Shown one piece after another: positions 1-8,766 of a DNA stretch of 64,000 bases; within the stretch, counting starts at the first letter, position 1, and every line of letters begins with the position of its first letter. Position numbers and translations under genes: made by a program. Under the pieces are notes generated by a model, which was not told the origin of the DNA, did no database searches, and saw only the letters and a program-made list of their open reading frames with translations. Source of the stretch: Stygiolobus caldivivus (GTDB lineage: Archaea; Thermoproteota; Thermoprotei_A; Sulfolobales; Sulfolobaceae); the NCBI RefSeq assembly GCF_019704315.1, contig NZ_AP024597.1:930001-994000 (forward strand), in the 5' to 3' direction.

Positions 1-1661
1 TCCTTGACCTCTCGGGAGGTAAGGAATGGGCAAAGTGGTTCGTTAACGGGAAGGTAAACGTCGGTGGGCAGATCCCCGATTCCTCAGAAGTCTTCATCAA
101 ATGGATGGATGAAAAGGGTGAAGGGCAGAAGGTCACTTACTCTCAGGTATTGAGCCAAGCTAAGAGTATAAGCTCTTGGCTTAAGAAGACGGGGCTGAAA
201 AAAGGGGACACCGTGGGGATATACCTACCTATGATCCCGGAGACCGTCTCAATATACCTAGGGATAGCTAGGGCGGGGATGATCGCAGTACCCCTCTTTT
301 CCGGGTTCGGTAAGGAACCGATAAAGGTCAGGGCAGAGGACAGCGGGATGAAAGTTATTTTCACGACCGACTACACTATAAGGAAGGGTAATGATATAAA
401 CATGTTGAAGAACCTTGAGGGCTTAGACACAAAGCTGGTAGTCTTTGAGAGGGGTGGGACTAAAGGCGATTTCACGACCTTCAAGGAAGTATTGAGGACG
501 GGAGGGGACGGACTGGAAATAACAGACTCAGAAGATCCCTTCATGATAATTTACACGAGCGGTACTACAGGAAAGCCTAAAGGATGCGTCCACACCCATG
601 ACGGCTTTCCCGTAAAAGCCAGTGCTGATATCTACTTCCAGTTCGATATGAAAAAAGGAGAGACTTTAATGTGGGTTACCGATTTAGGTTGGATGATGGG
701 CCCATGGATGATAACGGGGGGCTTATTGCTTAACGGGAAGATAGGTATGATAGAAGGTTATGTAAACTACAGCACGCTCACGAAATTTATCGAGGACTAT
801 AAGGTCGACATCTTAGGGCTCTCCGCCAGTCTGGTCAGGCTCATGAAGAGTGAAGTGGAAAAGGGGAGGATAGGAGTTAGAATCGCCGGGAATACGGGTG
901 AGCCGATAGACCTGGAGAGTTGGAAATGGCTTTATGAGTCTGTCAAGGGCCCCGTAATAAACTACTCCGGGGGAACCGAAATATCCGGGGGTATTTTGGG
1001 TAATTACGTGATTAAGGAGATTAGGGCGTCTTCGTTTAACGGTTTTTCTCCCGGTATAAAGGCTTCAGTATTTGACGAGGAGGGAAGACCAGCCCGACCC
1101 AACGTCGAGGGCGAATTGGTTATCTTAAGCGTCTGGCCTGGGATGACGAGGGGTTTTTGGAAGGATAGGGAGAGGTATATGAACACCTACTGGAGCAGGT
1201 GGAAAGGTGTTTGGGTCCACGGTGATTTAGCATATTATGACCAAGAGGGGTACTACTTCATAGTAGGTAGGAGTGATGATACAATAAAGGTAGCGGGTAA
1301 AAGGATAGGCCCAGCTGAAGTAGAGCAGGTCATTAACTCCTACGCAAATGTGGTAGAGAGTGCTTGTGTCGGTGTCCCGAGCGAACTTAAGGGCGAAGAA
1401 ATACTGTGTTTTGTGGTAGCAAAACAAGGTGTCGACAAAGAAGGACTACTCCGTTACACCCAACAGATGTTGGGAAAAGCTCTTGCCCCAAAGGGCATCA
1501 TATTGGTTAAGGAGCTACCAAAGACCCGAAACGCTAAGATAATGAGGAGGCTTATAAGGGCCGTAGTCTTGAATAAGCCTCTGGGGGACACCAGCTCCCT
1601 AGAAAACCCTAATTCCCTGGAGGAGATAAGGAAAATAGTTAGTAACTCTTCTACTACGTAG
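1..1661 (+). CDS. AMP-forming acyl-CoA (acetyl-CoA-like) synthetase, 5' end outside window
   Basis: Activates a carboxylic acid to acyl-AMP and transfers it to CoA in the cytoplasm. The open frame runs from base 3 without a start, so the N-terminus lies before the window; the first in-frame ATG at 105 is internal. Before that ATG the frame reads WFVNGKVNV, like the WF-NG-LN segment near the start of acetyl-CoA synthetases. The ATP-binding P-loop IIYTSGTTGKPKG lies near residue 150 counted from 105, followed by YSGGTE, HGDLAYYD, GRSDDTIKVAGKRIGPAEVE (hinge and C-terminal domain) and the late catalytic lysine context TRNAKIMRR. All core motifs are intact. The acid substrate (acetate, propionate, 3-hydroxypropionate or other) cannot be told from motifs. 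Confidence 0.93.
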   Translation, partial: LDLSGGKEWAKWFVNGKVNVGGQIPDSSEVFIKWMDEKGEGQKVTYSQVLSQAKSISSWLKKTGLKKGDTVGIYLPMIPETVSIYLGIARAGMIAVPLFSGFGKEPIKVRAEDSGMKVIFTTDYTIRKGNDINMLKNLEGLDTKLVVFERGGTKGDFTTFKEVLRTGGDGLEITDSEDPFMIIYTSGTTGKPKGCVHTHDGFPVKASADIYFQFDMKKGETLMWVTDLGWMMGPWMITGGLLLNGKIGMIEGYVNYSTLTKFIEDYKVDILGLSASLVRLMKSEVEKGRIGVRIAGNTGEPIDLESWKWLYESVKGPVINYSGGTEISGGILGNYVIKEIRASSFNGFSPGIKASVFDEEGRPARPNVEGELVILSVWPGMTRGFWKDRERYMNTYWSRWKGVWVHGDLAYYDQEGYYFIVGRSDDTIKVAGKRIGPAEVEQVINSYANVVESACVGVPSELKGEEILCFVVAKQGVDKEGLLRYTQQMLGKALAPKGIILVKELPKTRNAKIMRRLIRAVVLNKPLGDTSSLENPNSLEEIRKIVSNSSTT

Positions 1662-1672
1662 GGTAAGAGACT

Positions 1673-1684
1673 CCCCCCCCCCCC
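1673..1684. repeat. Run of 12 cytosines
   Basis: A pure C12 tract starts 12 bp after the stop codon of the synthetase gene and 74 bp before the MFS gene. A tract of the same length occurs at 61997-62008. Long C runs are rare in this AT-leaning DNA and are prone to length change in replication and in sequencing. Confidence 0.95.
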
Positions 1685-1758
1685 GTAACGCTTTTATCAA
1701 CTACCAAAGGATAAGTTTTAAAAACGTACACGGTTGATGTGACTCCCGCATTCAGGAG

Positions 1759-2850
1759 ATGAACATTGAGATGAAAAAGGAGGAACTGCTGTTAGTCCTT
1801 TCCTCTTCTATAGGGGGTATAGCATGGGGGTCTAATGTGCTTATCATACCCCTATACTTCAAGTCATTAGGCTTAAACCCACTCCTTATCGGAGAAATCA
1901 TCTCTTCTTCTATTATAGTCGGCACGCTCCTGTCCCTGTTCTGGTCTACCTTGGGTGACGCATACGGGAGGAAAAAGTTTATCTATATATCTCGGGGAGT
2001 TAGCGTAATAGCGTATCTGTTCCTCCTTTTCACACCTTTTTCATATTTGTTTGTAAACCAAGGATACGGGCTTATCTCGGTGCTAATCGCGGAGAAAAGT
2101 AAGGACCTCGATAAGGCACTGAGTTATAGGTCTTCCCTTAATATCCTCTTTTCTGTCTTAGGTTCCCTCCTACCTCTCTTCACGAGTTACAGACAAATAA
2201 TAATACTAGACGGCTCTGTTATCCTGTTCTCGTTACTCCTCCTGATCCCGGTACCAGAATCGTATAAGGGGACAGGCAAAATAAGCTTAAGGATAACGTC
2301 GTTCAAGCTCTTGGGGAAGCTGTCCACCGAAGCTATAGTAGGCTTAGGTGCAGGGATCTTACTCCCTATGATGTCCTTATGGTTCAATTTAAGGTTCGGT
2401 GTAGAGGCGTCTACACTATCCCCCATCTATGCCTTATCGGAGATAACATTAGCCACGGGGACTCTGGGCGCCCCTCTACTCTCCAAGACTGTGGGTAGGG
2501 TGAGAGCAATATTTATTACTCATGTCATCGCGATTATCGTCCTCGTCCTGATACCCTTTTCCACATCCCTAATAGAAGCAGGGACTCTTTACGTTATAAG
2601 GAACACGTTAATGAACTTAACTTCCCCCCTGATGTATTCATTGATATTTTCCGTGGTCAAAGAAGAGGAAAGGAGTAGGGTCGACAGCTTTTTACAACTA
2701 CTCGACGCGATCCCGAGGTCGATAGGCCCTACCATGACGGGTTATTTATTCACTTTAGGGGGGCTAAATATCCCGTTTTTCGTCACCGCTTCACTTTACT
2801 CCTTATCTACTGTTTTATTCTATTTTTTCTTCAAGGACATCAAGCTATAA
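1759..2850 (+). CDS. MFS transporter
   Basis: Integral membrane secondary transporter of about 363 residues with around 11-12 hydrophobic segments. The loop between helices 2 and 3 carries the MFS signature GDAYGRKKF near residue 66, and a weaker repeat lies in the second half. A purine-rich AGGAG directly precedes the ATG, and a second ATG at 1771 (MKKEELLL) is an equally good start. The substrate is not apparent. It stands alone, downstream of the acyl-CoA synthetase and its C12 tract. Confidence 0.85.
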   Translation: MNIEMKKEELLLVLSSSIGGIAWGSNVLIIPLYFKSLGLNPLLIGEIISSSIIVGTLLSLFWSTLGDAYGRKKFIYISRGVSVIAYLFLLFTPFSYLFVNQGYGLISVLIAEKSKDLDKALSYRSSLNILFSVLGSLLPLFTSYRQIIILDGSVILFSLLLLIPVPESYKGTGKISLRITSFKLLGKLSTEAIVGLGAGILLPMMSLWFNLRFGVEASTLSPIYALSEITLATGTLGAPLLSKTVGRVRAIFITHVIAIIVLVLIPFSTSLIEAGTLYVIRNTLMNLTSPLMYSLIFSVVKEEERSRVDSFLQLLDAIPRSIGPTMTGYLFTLGGLNIPFFVTASLYSLSTVLFYFFFKDIKL

Positions 2851-3180
2851 GGGGGTCTTCATGCCTTTGTAGCCTATAAAAAACCCTTAAAGTAGGTGTT
2901 ACCGTTTTTAATGAAATGTTTGAAAGAGAGAAAATAATTAAACAACGCTACCAGGAACGTCCAGGCTAATTTCCTTCCGGTCTCCTCACCCTCTGTTATA
3001 CATGCCCAAAGAGTATACGGTACCTCTAAGTTAATATAAGGCCTTATGGAGGACGTCTTGTCCTATAAAAGACGACATGATATAAGTACTCTATTACCCC
3101 TACGAGGACCAAGATACGCGACCCAGCGTATAAGGTCCCTACCTTAGAAACCTTTCAAGGAGCTGAAAAGCCTACAAAAA
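2851..3180. other. Intergenic, no gene seen
   Basis: The 330 bp between the MFS gene and the end of the sfsA remnant hold no convincing ORF. A small hairpin (CGTCTT ... AAGACG) lies at about 3053-3075, between two convergent genes, and may act in termination. Confidence 0.5.
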
Positions 3181-3386
3181 CTATCTTGTAATTCCTTGGC
3201 AAAGCGGTATATCTCCTTTATAATATAACTTTTCGTCCTCTAAGTAAAACGTTTTTACCTCGACCCTGACCCCTTCTCTTAAAGCCCTGATGAAAGTCAT
3301 TGAAAAACACTTGTCTGTATCGAAATTAGGAGAAAAGCAGACTGCATCACTCCTAAAAACTAAGACCAGCAGGAGTGCAGAGTACC
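3181..3386 (-). pseudogene. sfsA: sfsA, 3' fragment cut off by IS607
   Basis: Reading the minus strand from 3386 down gives an open frame of 68 codons (YSALLLVLVFR, then DAVCFSPNFDTD, then GDIPLC) ending in TAG at 3181-3183. This is the C-terminal part of SfsA, with the family's F-P-N / DP-like segment and final I-P-L motif. It has no start of its own. Joined to the N-terminal part at 5307-5758 it restores an SfsA of about 219 residues, close to the usual length. The reading frame is otherwise intact, which suggests a recent insertion. Confidence 0.9.
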
Positions 3387-3500
3387 GTTTGTCCCTACAC
3401 TCTCATTTCAATCATTTTATCTTCATTCATGATCGAGTGTAGGGGCTTAGCCCTCAGCCACCTACCTAATTTTACGGTAGGCGGGTCATGGGGCTCCTTC
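3387..3500 (-). ncRNA. Probable TnpB omega RNA / right-end structured region
   Basis: In IS200/605 and IS607 elements the guide RNA overlaps the 3' end of tnpB and runs into flanking DNA. Here this stretch holds three short palindromes: CCCTACACTC (3393-3402) with GAGTGTAGGG (3435-3444), GGGCTTAGCCC (3443-3453), and CCTACC (3461-3466) with GGTAGG (3476-3481). If processed in the usual way, the guide would begin with GGTACTCTGCACTCCTGCTG, i.e. the sfsA 3' fragment. The fold and extent are inferred, not shown. Confidence 0.45.
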
Positions 3501-4633
3501 GAGCCCAACGGCACGGGGCTCACATGTCCAGCTCTCTTCAAGAGGTTATACAGAGCTACTACGTCCCTGTGCCACAGCTCACCTCCTTTCTCACACCTAC
3601 CCACCCTTAGAGCAGTGCTCCCATTGGGTGGGTAGAGAACATTACAGCCGTGTACTGGGCATGTGGAAGAAGTATATGCTGGGTTGACCAAAATCACTGG
3701 AACACCGAACTCCCTAGCCTTCTCGATAATAGCGTTCTTCATGGAAGAAAATGCGGAACGGTAAATTCTCAACCTAAGTTGAGAGTCCCTCACGTCCTTA
3801 ACCATGTGCTCTGGAGCTCTCTTAGGTAAGTCCTCCAAGATTATAACACTCCTGCTTTCAAAAGCCTCCATAACGACCAGCCTAGCCAACTTCCTCCTGA
3901 CGTCCACCTTCTTATCCCTCTCCCTTAACTTCCTTAACTTCCTCCTAGTTTCCCTGTCCTTAGTAGACTTACCAGTAGTAATTTTCCTCCTCCTATACTC
4001 ATAACCGAGAGTGGTCTTCTTCGTCATAGTCTCTAAAAGTACTGGTTTCCCGTGAACTAGGAGTGATATAGCGTTTTCATTTAAGTCCACTGGAATGTAG
4101 CCCTGAGGAGTGTATGGCTTTGGTTCATCCTTCTTAAAGACGATGTAGAGTTCTATTACGTTACCCTTTAAGAGCTTAAACCTAGCCTCACTTGCAACAC
4201 TCCAACCACTATTGTAGTACCTCCAGAATATTTTAGGGAAGAGCGGGGATAGGGAAACCCTACCGTGTTTTGTAACTATCGTTATTTTATCAAGGCTGAA
4301 CTTCCACACGTGGTCATCTAAGTGTACTGTGACCCTCCTTATCGTCGGCTTATCGGTATAAGCCCTACCCCTCTTTTTCATTTTCTCAAAGCTGTCCAAC
4401 CTTTCACTGGCGTCTTCACAAGCCGTGTAGATGTAATGTGACGGTAAGCCCTTATGTCTCTCCCTCTCCGCTTTGTATATACCCGCTTTGATCTTAGTGA
4501 ACGAGGTAGTGTTGTTCCACAACCCGTACTCTATCGCATCACCTAATATCTCCGTGTACTCCTCCTCAACCTCTTTCAGCTTCTTGTAGGTCTCGTAACT
4601 CACTTTAACCCTCAGCTTTACCGTCCTCTGCAT
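3395..4633 (-). CDS. tnpB: TnpB, RNA-guided nuclease of IS607-type element
   Basis: 412 residues, normal for TnpB. The RuvC-like active site is complete: D183 in YIPVDLNEN, E267 in VIILEDLP and D357 in WHRDVVALYN. The zinc-binding insert is unusual, with CPVHGC at 325-330 and only one later Cys (C347) before WHRD, so ligands may be C325, H328 or C330, C347 and H355. The start overlaps the end of tnpA by 29 nt, as is usual in IS607 elements. By family knowledge it cuts DNA guided by an omega RNA made from its own 3' region and helps retain the element at the donor site. It appears intact and potentially active. Confidence 0.93.
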   Translation of the reverse strand: MQRTVKLRVKVSYETYKKLKEVEEEYTEILGDAIEYGLWNNTTSFTKIKAGIYKAERERHKGLPSHYIYTACEDASERLDSFEKMKKRGRAYTDKPTIRRVTVHLDDHVWKFSLDKITIVTKHGRVSLSPLFPKIFWRYYNSGWSVASEARFKLLKGNVIELYIVFKKDEPKPYTPQGYIPVDLNENAISLLVHGKPVLLETMTKKTTLGYEYRRRKITTGKSTKDRETRRKLRKLRERDKKVDVRRKLARLVVMEAFESRSVIILEDLPKRAPEHMVKDVRDSQLRLRIYRSAFSSMKNAIIEKAREFGVPVILVNPAYTSSTCPVHGCNVLYPPNGSTALRVGRCEKGGELWHRDVVALYNLLKRAGHVSPVPLGSKEPHDPPTVKLGRWLRAKPLHSIMNEDKMIEMRV

Positions 4634-5246
4634 TTAACTCACCGATGACCTTTTTTACGCCCTGAATAAACAGTGTCTTCTTATGGCTTCTCATTCCGTA
4701 AATTTTTCCTGCAAATGAGGTTATGATAGAGATCAGGTCTTCTACGAGTTCCTGTGTTGCGTCCTTAGGCTCTTCACCAAAAACTACCTCAATTCTTACC
4801 CCCATTGCTGAGAAGAACTCCTCCAAGTATTCGAACCCGAACCTAGTAAGTCTGTCCTTGTATGTTATTAACACGACGTCTATACTTCTGCTCTCTACCA
4901 ATTTGAACAGCTTTAGCAGTCCCTTCCTCTGCGTATTTAACCCACTAGCAATGTCCTTCAACACTTCAACTACCTTATATCCCTTTGCCGTTGCGTAGTT
5001 TGTTAAGTAGTTTATTTGCCTCTCCAAGTCCTCCTTTTGATCAGCTGATGACACCCTAGCATAAATTACTGCCCTACTCTCCTCCCTCCTCTCTAGGTAT
5101 TTCTTAACCTCGCTGTAAGGTATCCTATACTTCCCACCCTCAGTTGTTACCACCCTAATCTTGCCTTCCCTTATCCACCTCAAGAGTGTTGAGTATGAAA
5201 TTCCTAACAGTTGGCAAGCCTCCTTAGGTCTCAGTAGTCTCTCCAC
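4605..5246 (-). CDS. tnpA: IS607-family serine transposase TnpA
   Basis: 213 residues. An N-terminal MerR-like helix-turn-helix (LLRPKEACQLLGISYSTLLRWIREGKI, about residues 4-30) precedes a serine-recombinase domain with the catalytic motif YARVSSADQ (nucleophile about S66) and the DRLTRFGFE segment. This order, small DNA-binding domain then resolvase domain, marks IS607 rather than large serine recombinases. It is the first gene of the element, and tnpB follows with overlap. No damage is visible, so the element may be autonomous. Confidence 0.95.
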   Translation of the reverse strand: MERLLRPKEACQLLGISYSTLLRWIREGKIRVVTTEGGKYRIPYSEVKKYLERREESRAVIYARVSSADQKEDLERQINYLTNYATAKGYKVVEVLKDIASGLNTQRKGLLKLFKLVESRSIDVVLITYKDRLTRFGFEYLEEFFSAMGVRIEVVFGEEPKDATQELVEDLISIITSFAGKIYGMRSHKKTLFIQGVKKVIGELNAEDGKAEG

Positions 5247-5306
5247 AAATTTAGTTAGAAATAAATGAACATAAAAAGATTTCTATTAACATAAAAAAGG
5301 ATTCAG

Positions 5307-5758
5307 CCCTCCTTCTTAAGCTCTATTAACTCTTCTAAATGTCTCTTCCCCCTTTTAGTTGGGGCGTCCGGGAACAGTGCCTTACCGTCCTTAACAAGAG
5401 TACACCCCTTCACTTCCACAAACGTATTATCGAACATAAAGTCTACCCTGCTCTTCCCTATCTTGACTTCCGCTTTGGCACCAGCTGGGAGGAACTTCCT
5501 CGCTACCTCATTGTGAATACTCGAGTCTGTTAACACCCACTCTTTACCGCTCCACGCCGCGGTGACCTGACAACTCGTCTTCCTCTTGCCTTGTGTTTCC
5601 CTTATGAGGACTTTATTTCCACGGTAAATGAGCTCTTTGAGCCTGCCCGGGTCGTGGAGGTGACATAACCTCCCTGACTTGGTTACCACCAAGAAGCGGT
5701 TAGGTCTCGACTCCACTACCTCTTCTTTCAACGGAGGGAAAGTGTAGACTAACATCAA
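5307..5758 (-). pseudogene. sfsA: sfsA, 5' fragment truncated by IS607
   Basis: SfsA (sugar fermentation stimulation protein family, DNA-binding/nuclease-like fold) starts MLVYTFPPL and carries the family segments [26 protein letters not shown] and VEVKGCTL. The frame runs cleanly into KKEG and then meets the IS607 end, giving a chance TGA at 5305-5303. The missing third lies beyond the element at 3181-3386. The truncated product lacks the C-terminal core and is probably inactive. The start faces a divergent promoter region shared with the winged-helix gene at 5818. Confidence 0.92.
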
Positions 5759-5788
5759 CCGTGTGGGGTAATTGTCCCCCTTTTAAAG

Positions 5789-5796
5789 TTTATATT
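5789..5796 (+). promoter_or_regulatory. TATA box for the winged-helix/ATPase operon
   Basis: TTTATATT lies about 25 nt before the ATG at 5818, the spacing expected for leaderless archaeal mRNA. This supports the internal ATG at 5818 over the upstream GTG at 5761. Confidence 0.6.
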
Positions 5797-5817
5797 CTAC
5801 TCTTACTAGAAATATTT

Positions 5818-6354
5818 ATGGTATCGAAAGATGAGGTGAAAAATGCTATACTGAAGATCACAGAAGGGAGGGGCGATATCGAGTTTACAAGGAACGGGCT
5901 GTACCAGCACACTGGTAAGTCAAAAAAGGTGGACGATATCCTTGAAGAACTTATAAAAGAGGGGTTTATAAAGGTGTCCAGGACTGCAGGAAGGGCTAAG
6001 TACTACGTATTAAACATAGAAGGGGCTAAACCGGTAGGGGAAGAGAAAGGGGTCAAGGGGGGAGATAAGGGCGATATGGAAGGGGTAAAGAGGGCGTTGA
6101 GGGAAGTATTAGAGGAGTACTTTGGTAAGCCTAAAGACTTCAAAGACCTAGATAGGGTATACGAGGAGATGAAGGACGATTTAGGCTATGTACAAATTAA
6201 AGACCTAAGGGAGCAACTCGGGTTGACCTTAGAGCAATTTATGGCTAAGTTCAGGGACTACGTCGTGAAGAACTACGAGTTAATCCCCGGCGGAAAGGAG
6301 GGGATAATAAACAGTGGGGCCGTCTACGGTATAATAAGGAAGAAAAAGGTGTAA
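5818..6354 (+). CDS. Two-domain winged-helix protein, partner of ATPase
   Basis: 178 residues from the ATG at 5818 (MVSKDEVKNAI). Residues about 1-65 look like a winged helix: helices, then KVDDILEELIKEGFIKV and a YYVLN wing. After a Gly/Lys/Glu-rich linker a second helical domain (FKDLDRVYEEM ... LREQLGLTLEQFMAKF ... AVYGIIRKKK) resembles another winged helix. This suggests DNA binding. It ends 6 bp before the ATPase gene, so the two are surely co-transcribed and their products probably work together. No named family is recognised. Confidence 0.75.
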   Translation: MVSKDEVKNAILKITEGRGDIEFTRNGLYQHTGKSKKVDDILEELIKEGFIKVSRTAGRAKYYVLNIEGAKPVGEEKGVKGGDKGDMEGVKRALREVLEEYFGKPKDFKDLDRVYEEMKDDLGYVQIKDLREQLGLTLEQFMAKFRDYVVKNYELIPGGKEGIINSGAVYGIIRKKKV

Positions 6355-6360
6355 ATATTT

Positions 6361-7677
6361 ATGCCGTGTGAGTTCGCTGATTATTCAGTAGCTAAATATG
6401 AAGACGAAAACGTGAAATTAGCAGGTAGGCTTTGGGTCGCTACGCTAAAGGAAATAAAGGGCGTAATTAACGAAGGGAAGGACGTCGTGATAACGATAGT
6501 GGGAAAGCCCGGGATGGGTAAGACCACTGTACTTAACGCTGTAAAAAAGGACCTGAAGGGCCACTTTATAATCTACTTAGACTTGGTAGGGAACAGCCTC
6601 TTGTCCAAGACCGCCTGGTACTACATCGAAAACACAAACCTCGTAGAGCTCATCAGGAGTAAAGCTTACAGTGTATTGGAAGGACATAAAAAGGACATAG
6701 GTTATACCTTCATGGCTTCTCTGAGTAAGGAATTTAACAACTGGTTAAAACACCTTTGCGAAAAAAGGAAGTGGCATGACGAATGGGGGTATGCGGAGAG
6801 GGCTTACTGTATGCAGTACGATAGGGACATAAACGGGGTCATCGCGTTAATAAACGACCTGTCCAGGTTAGGTAAAACGGGGGTATTGTTAGACGAGCTT
6901 AAGGCTGATCAGGGCGTACTATATGAACTACACAAGTTAATCAATGAAGTGAGAGTCCCTATAGTAATTACCGCAGTCCCTGAAGTCATTACAGAAATAA
7001 AGGACAAGGCTTTACTTAGACGGCTGAACGAGTTTAAGAGGGAGCTGATACTTACCGAAGAGGACAAGAAGGAGATACTGTCTACTTATTGTCCCGATTA
7101 CGCTGAGGAACTTTTCTCCGACCAACAGATCCGCCGATCAGATACTGTGAGCTCCCTCATCGATATAGCGAGGATTACCGTCAGGTCGGCGTTAGAAGAA
7201 TGTGAGGACGAGGAATTTAATAAGGACAAGTGCGTAAGGGAAAAGTTAACTCAGAGGGATGAAGTCGCAGACCCGCAGGACGCGTCCAGGAAGTTAGAGG
7301 TGGCTATTAGGAGCGGTTTGCTGGAACTAAAGGACAAATTTAACATTAAATATGTCCACAAGACGGGTAGGAGGATAAATGAAAAACACGTAACTGTAGA
7401 TATTTTCTTTATAAAAGATGACATAGCATATTTAGGTGATGTGAAAATAAGCAATGACTTGACACTGGATAACATCAGTAATATGAAGAAGTTGATAGAC
7501 TATGAGAAGTACCAAGGCTACCCGGTCAAGAAGTTCCTTGTGACCAACGTGACTAACGTCGACCTACCGGGGTTTAAAGTCGTCCCGGTGGACCTCGAAA
7601 CCATTAATAAAGTAGTGAACGGCGACGTAGATAGACGGAATAAACTAGTAGAGGAGATTTTGCGGGAATTGGGTTGA
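6361..7677 (+). CDS. P-loop ATPase with C-terminal PD-(D/E)XK-like domain
   Basis: 438 residues. Walker A is GKPGMGKTT at 48-56; Walker B is GVLLDE at 174-179, followed by a VITAVPE strand near 205 and an LLRRLNEF arginine patch near 220, as in archaeal AAA/STAND-type ATPases. The last 110 residues read VTVDIFFIKDDIAYLGDVKIS then helix and strand, matching the D...(D/E)xK pattern of restriction-like nucleases. The gene follows the double winged-helix gene with a 6-bp gap. Likely roles are nucleic-acid sensing or cutting (defence) or plasmid/chromosome maintenance. The nuclease reading is an inference from motif shape. Confidence 0.75.
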   Translation: MPCEFADYSVAKYEDENVKLAGRLWVATLKEIKGVINEGKDVVITIVGKPGMGKTTVLNAVKKDLKGHFIIYLDLVGNSLLSKTAWYYIENTNLVELIRSKAYSVLEGHKKDIGYTFMASLSKEFNNWLKHLCEKRKWHDEWGYAERAYCMQYDRDINGVIALINDLSRLGKTGVLLDELKADQGVLYELHKLINEVRVPIVITAVPEVITEIKDKALLRRLNEFKRELILTEEDKKEILSTYCPDYAEELFSDQQIRRSDTVSSLIDIARITVRSALEECEDEEFNKDKCVREKLTQRDEVADPQDASRKLEVAIRSGLLELKDKFNIKYVHKTGRRINEKHVTVDIFFIKDDIAYLGDVKISNDLTLDNISNMKKLIDYEKYQGYPVKKFLVTNVTNVDLPGFKVVPVDLETINKVVNGDVDRRNKLVEEILRELG

Positions 7678-7848
7678 AGCGTTATTTAGGCCTAAGTTAA
7701 GGCAGACGTTATCGAGAAGTCCCTCAAATAATAGGCGATCACTGCTTAGGATGGACAAAGGCGACATGCTGTAAGGGCAGAAACACACGGTTTTTAACCT
7801 AATGTATTAGTGTTTACGTTTAAAGCTACGAAATCGACTTCTTTATAC

Positions 7849-8766
7849 ATGGGAGTTAAGGAGGTAAAGCCTTGGGGTGTTAACGTACCCTTTATAATCC
7901 TCTCAATAGTCTATTGGGCCTTAGGCGGACTTTCACTCCGCTTTGACGTCTCGTTGCACCCTTACTTTATGTTACTCGGTGCGTATTCCCTCTTCTTCGG
8001 CATGGTGCAGAGGCTCTTTTTCCCCGCTACAAAATATTTCCCGCTACAAATATTGACCCTAGTCCTCCTAGCAGTCCCCATGTACTATTTCCAAATTTTT
8101 GCGTCTTTAACACTATCACTTACCGAGGTATGGGCACTAATCGACGTTAAGAGATACGGTGGTAAGTCCCCTGTAAACATTTTAGTCCTATCCTCACCCC
8201 CTCTGTCTGTAATAGCTTGGCTCCTACATCAGGACCTCTGGGTGATGATAATACCCCTACTCACCTATACCTTGGGTGTCAATATAGGGGTGTTTACCTC
8301 GAATTTGCGTACCAGACCGTTATTCGGGGTAAAACAGATCCCCCTCTTGGCAACGGTACTCCTCACCGCGGTGTTTCACTGGTTATATTACGTTATAGGT
8401 ATAATCTACCTCTTAGCTATCTTTAGGTTTACTGTCGGAAAGGGTAACTTGAGTGCATATATCACATTATTTTCCGTCTCCGTCTCACCCCTCATGAGCT
8501 TGCTCTTAGGGGACGTATTTCACTCGTTCTTTGTGGGAGTGATGTCACCTTTATTCTTCTCTTGCATTGTTTACTCCACCAGCAGGTACAATTACGGCTT
8601 GGTCTGGGTACCCGTACTCCTTTCCTTCGCTTCTTATCTCTCTAGAGACGTTAGCTTAGCACTCGCAGGTCTAATTTGGGCTTTAGCTTTCCTTTCCTTC
8701 CTCTATTTAATAAAGGACAGTTTTACACTTCACACAATAAGGTATGGAGTCTCAAGGCTAAAATAA
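7849..8766 (+). CDS. Multi-pass membrane protein, family not recognised
   Basis: About 305 residues with roughly eight to nine hydrophobic segments and very few charges outside loops. An upstream GTG at 7810 is possible, but the ATG at 7849 (MGVKEVKPWGVNVPF) follows a CTTTATAC stretch and starts just before the first helix. No transporter, respiratory or enzyme motif stands out; a few conserved-looking His and Trp residues lie in helices. It is a single gene followed by an inverted-repeat element. Confidence 0.7.
   Translation: MGVKEVKPWGVNVPFIILSIVYWALGGLSLRFDVSLHPYFMLLGAYSLFFGMVQRLFFPATKYFPLQILTLVLLAVPMYYFQIFASLTLSLTEVWALIDVKRYGGKSPVNILVLSSPPLSVIAWLLHQDLWVMIIPLLTYTLGVNIGVFTSNLRTRPLFGVKQIPLLATVLLTAVFHWLYYVIGIIYLLAIFRFTVGKGNLSAYITLFSVSVSPLMSLLLGDVFHSFFVGVMSPLFFSCIVYSTSRYNYGLVWVPVLLSFASYLSRDVSLALAGLIWALAFLSFLYLIKDSFTLHTIRYGVSRLK

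Larger units (their letters stand above)
3387..5306 (-). mobile_element. IS607-family element (tnpA + tnpB), about 1.92 kb, inserted in sfsA
   Basis: The ends were set by rebuilding sfsA: the 5' fragment stops being SfsA after GAGGG at 5311-5307, and the 3' fragment starts with GGTACTC at 3386. The crossover falls on G/GG, as expected for IS607 serine transposases, which use a GG dinucleotide and leave no target duplication. The exact limit is uncertain by one or two G. The element holds a serine recombinase and a TnpB that overlap by 29 nt. Near the tnpA end lie two copies of AACATAAAAA (about 5269 and 5289), which may be TnpA sites. No terminal inverted repeats are needed in this family. 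Confidence 0.92.

Noticed and set aside
5761-5817. Longer N-terminus of the winged-helix protein from a GTG
   Set aside because: The extra residues include the TATA box region; the ATG at 5818 has normal promoter spacing.
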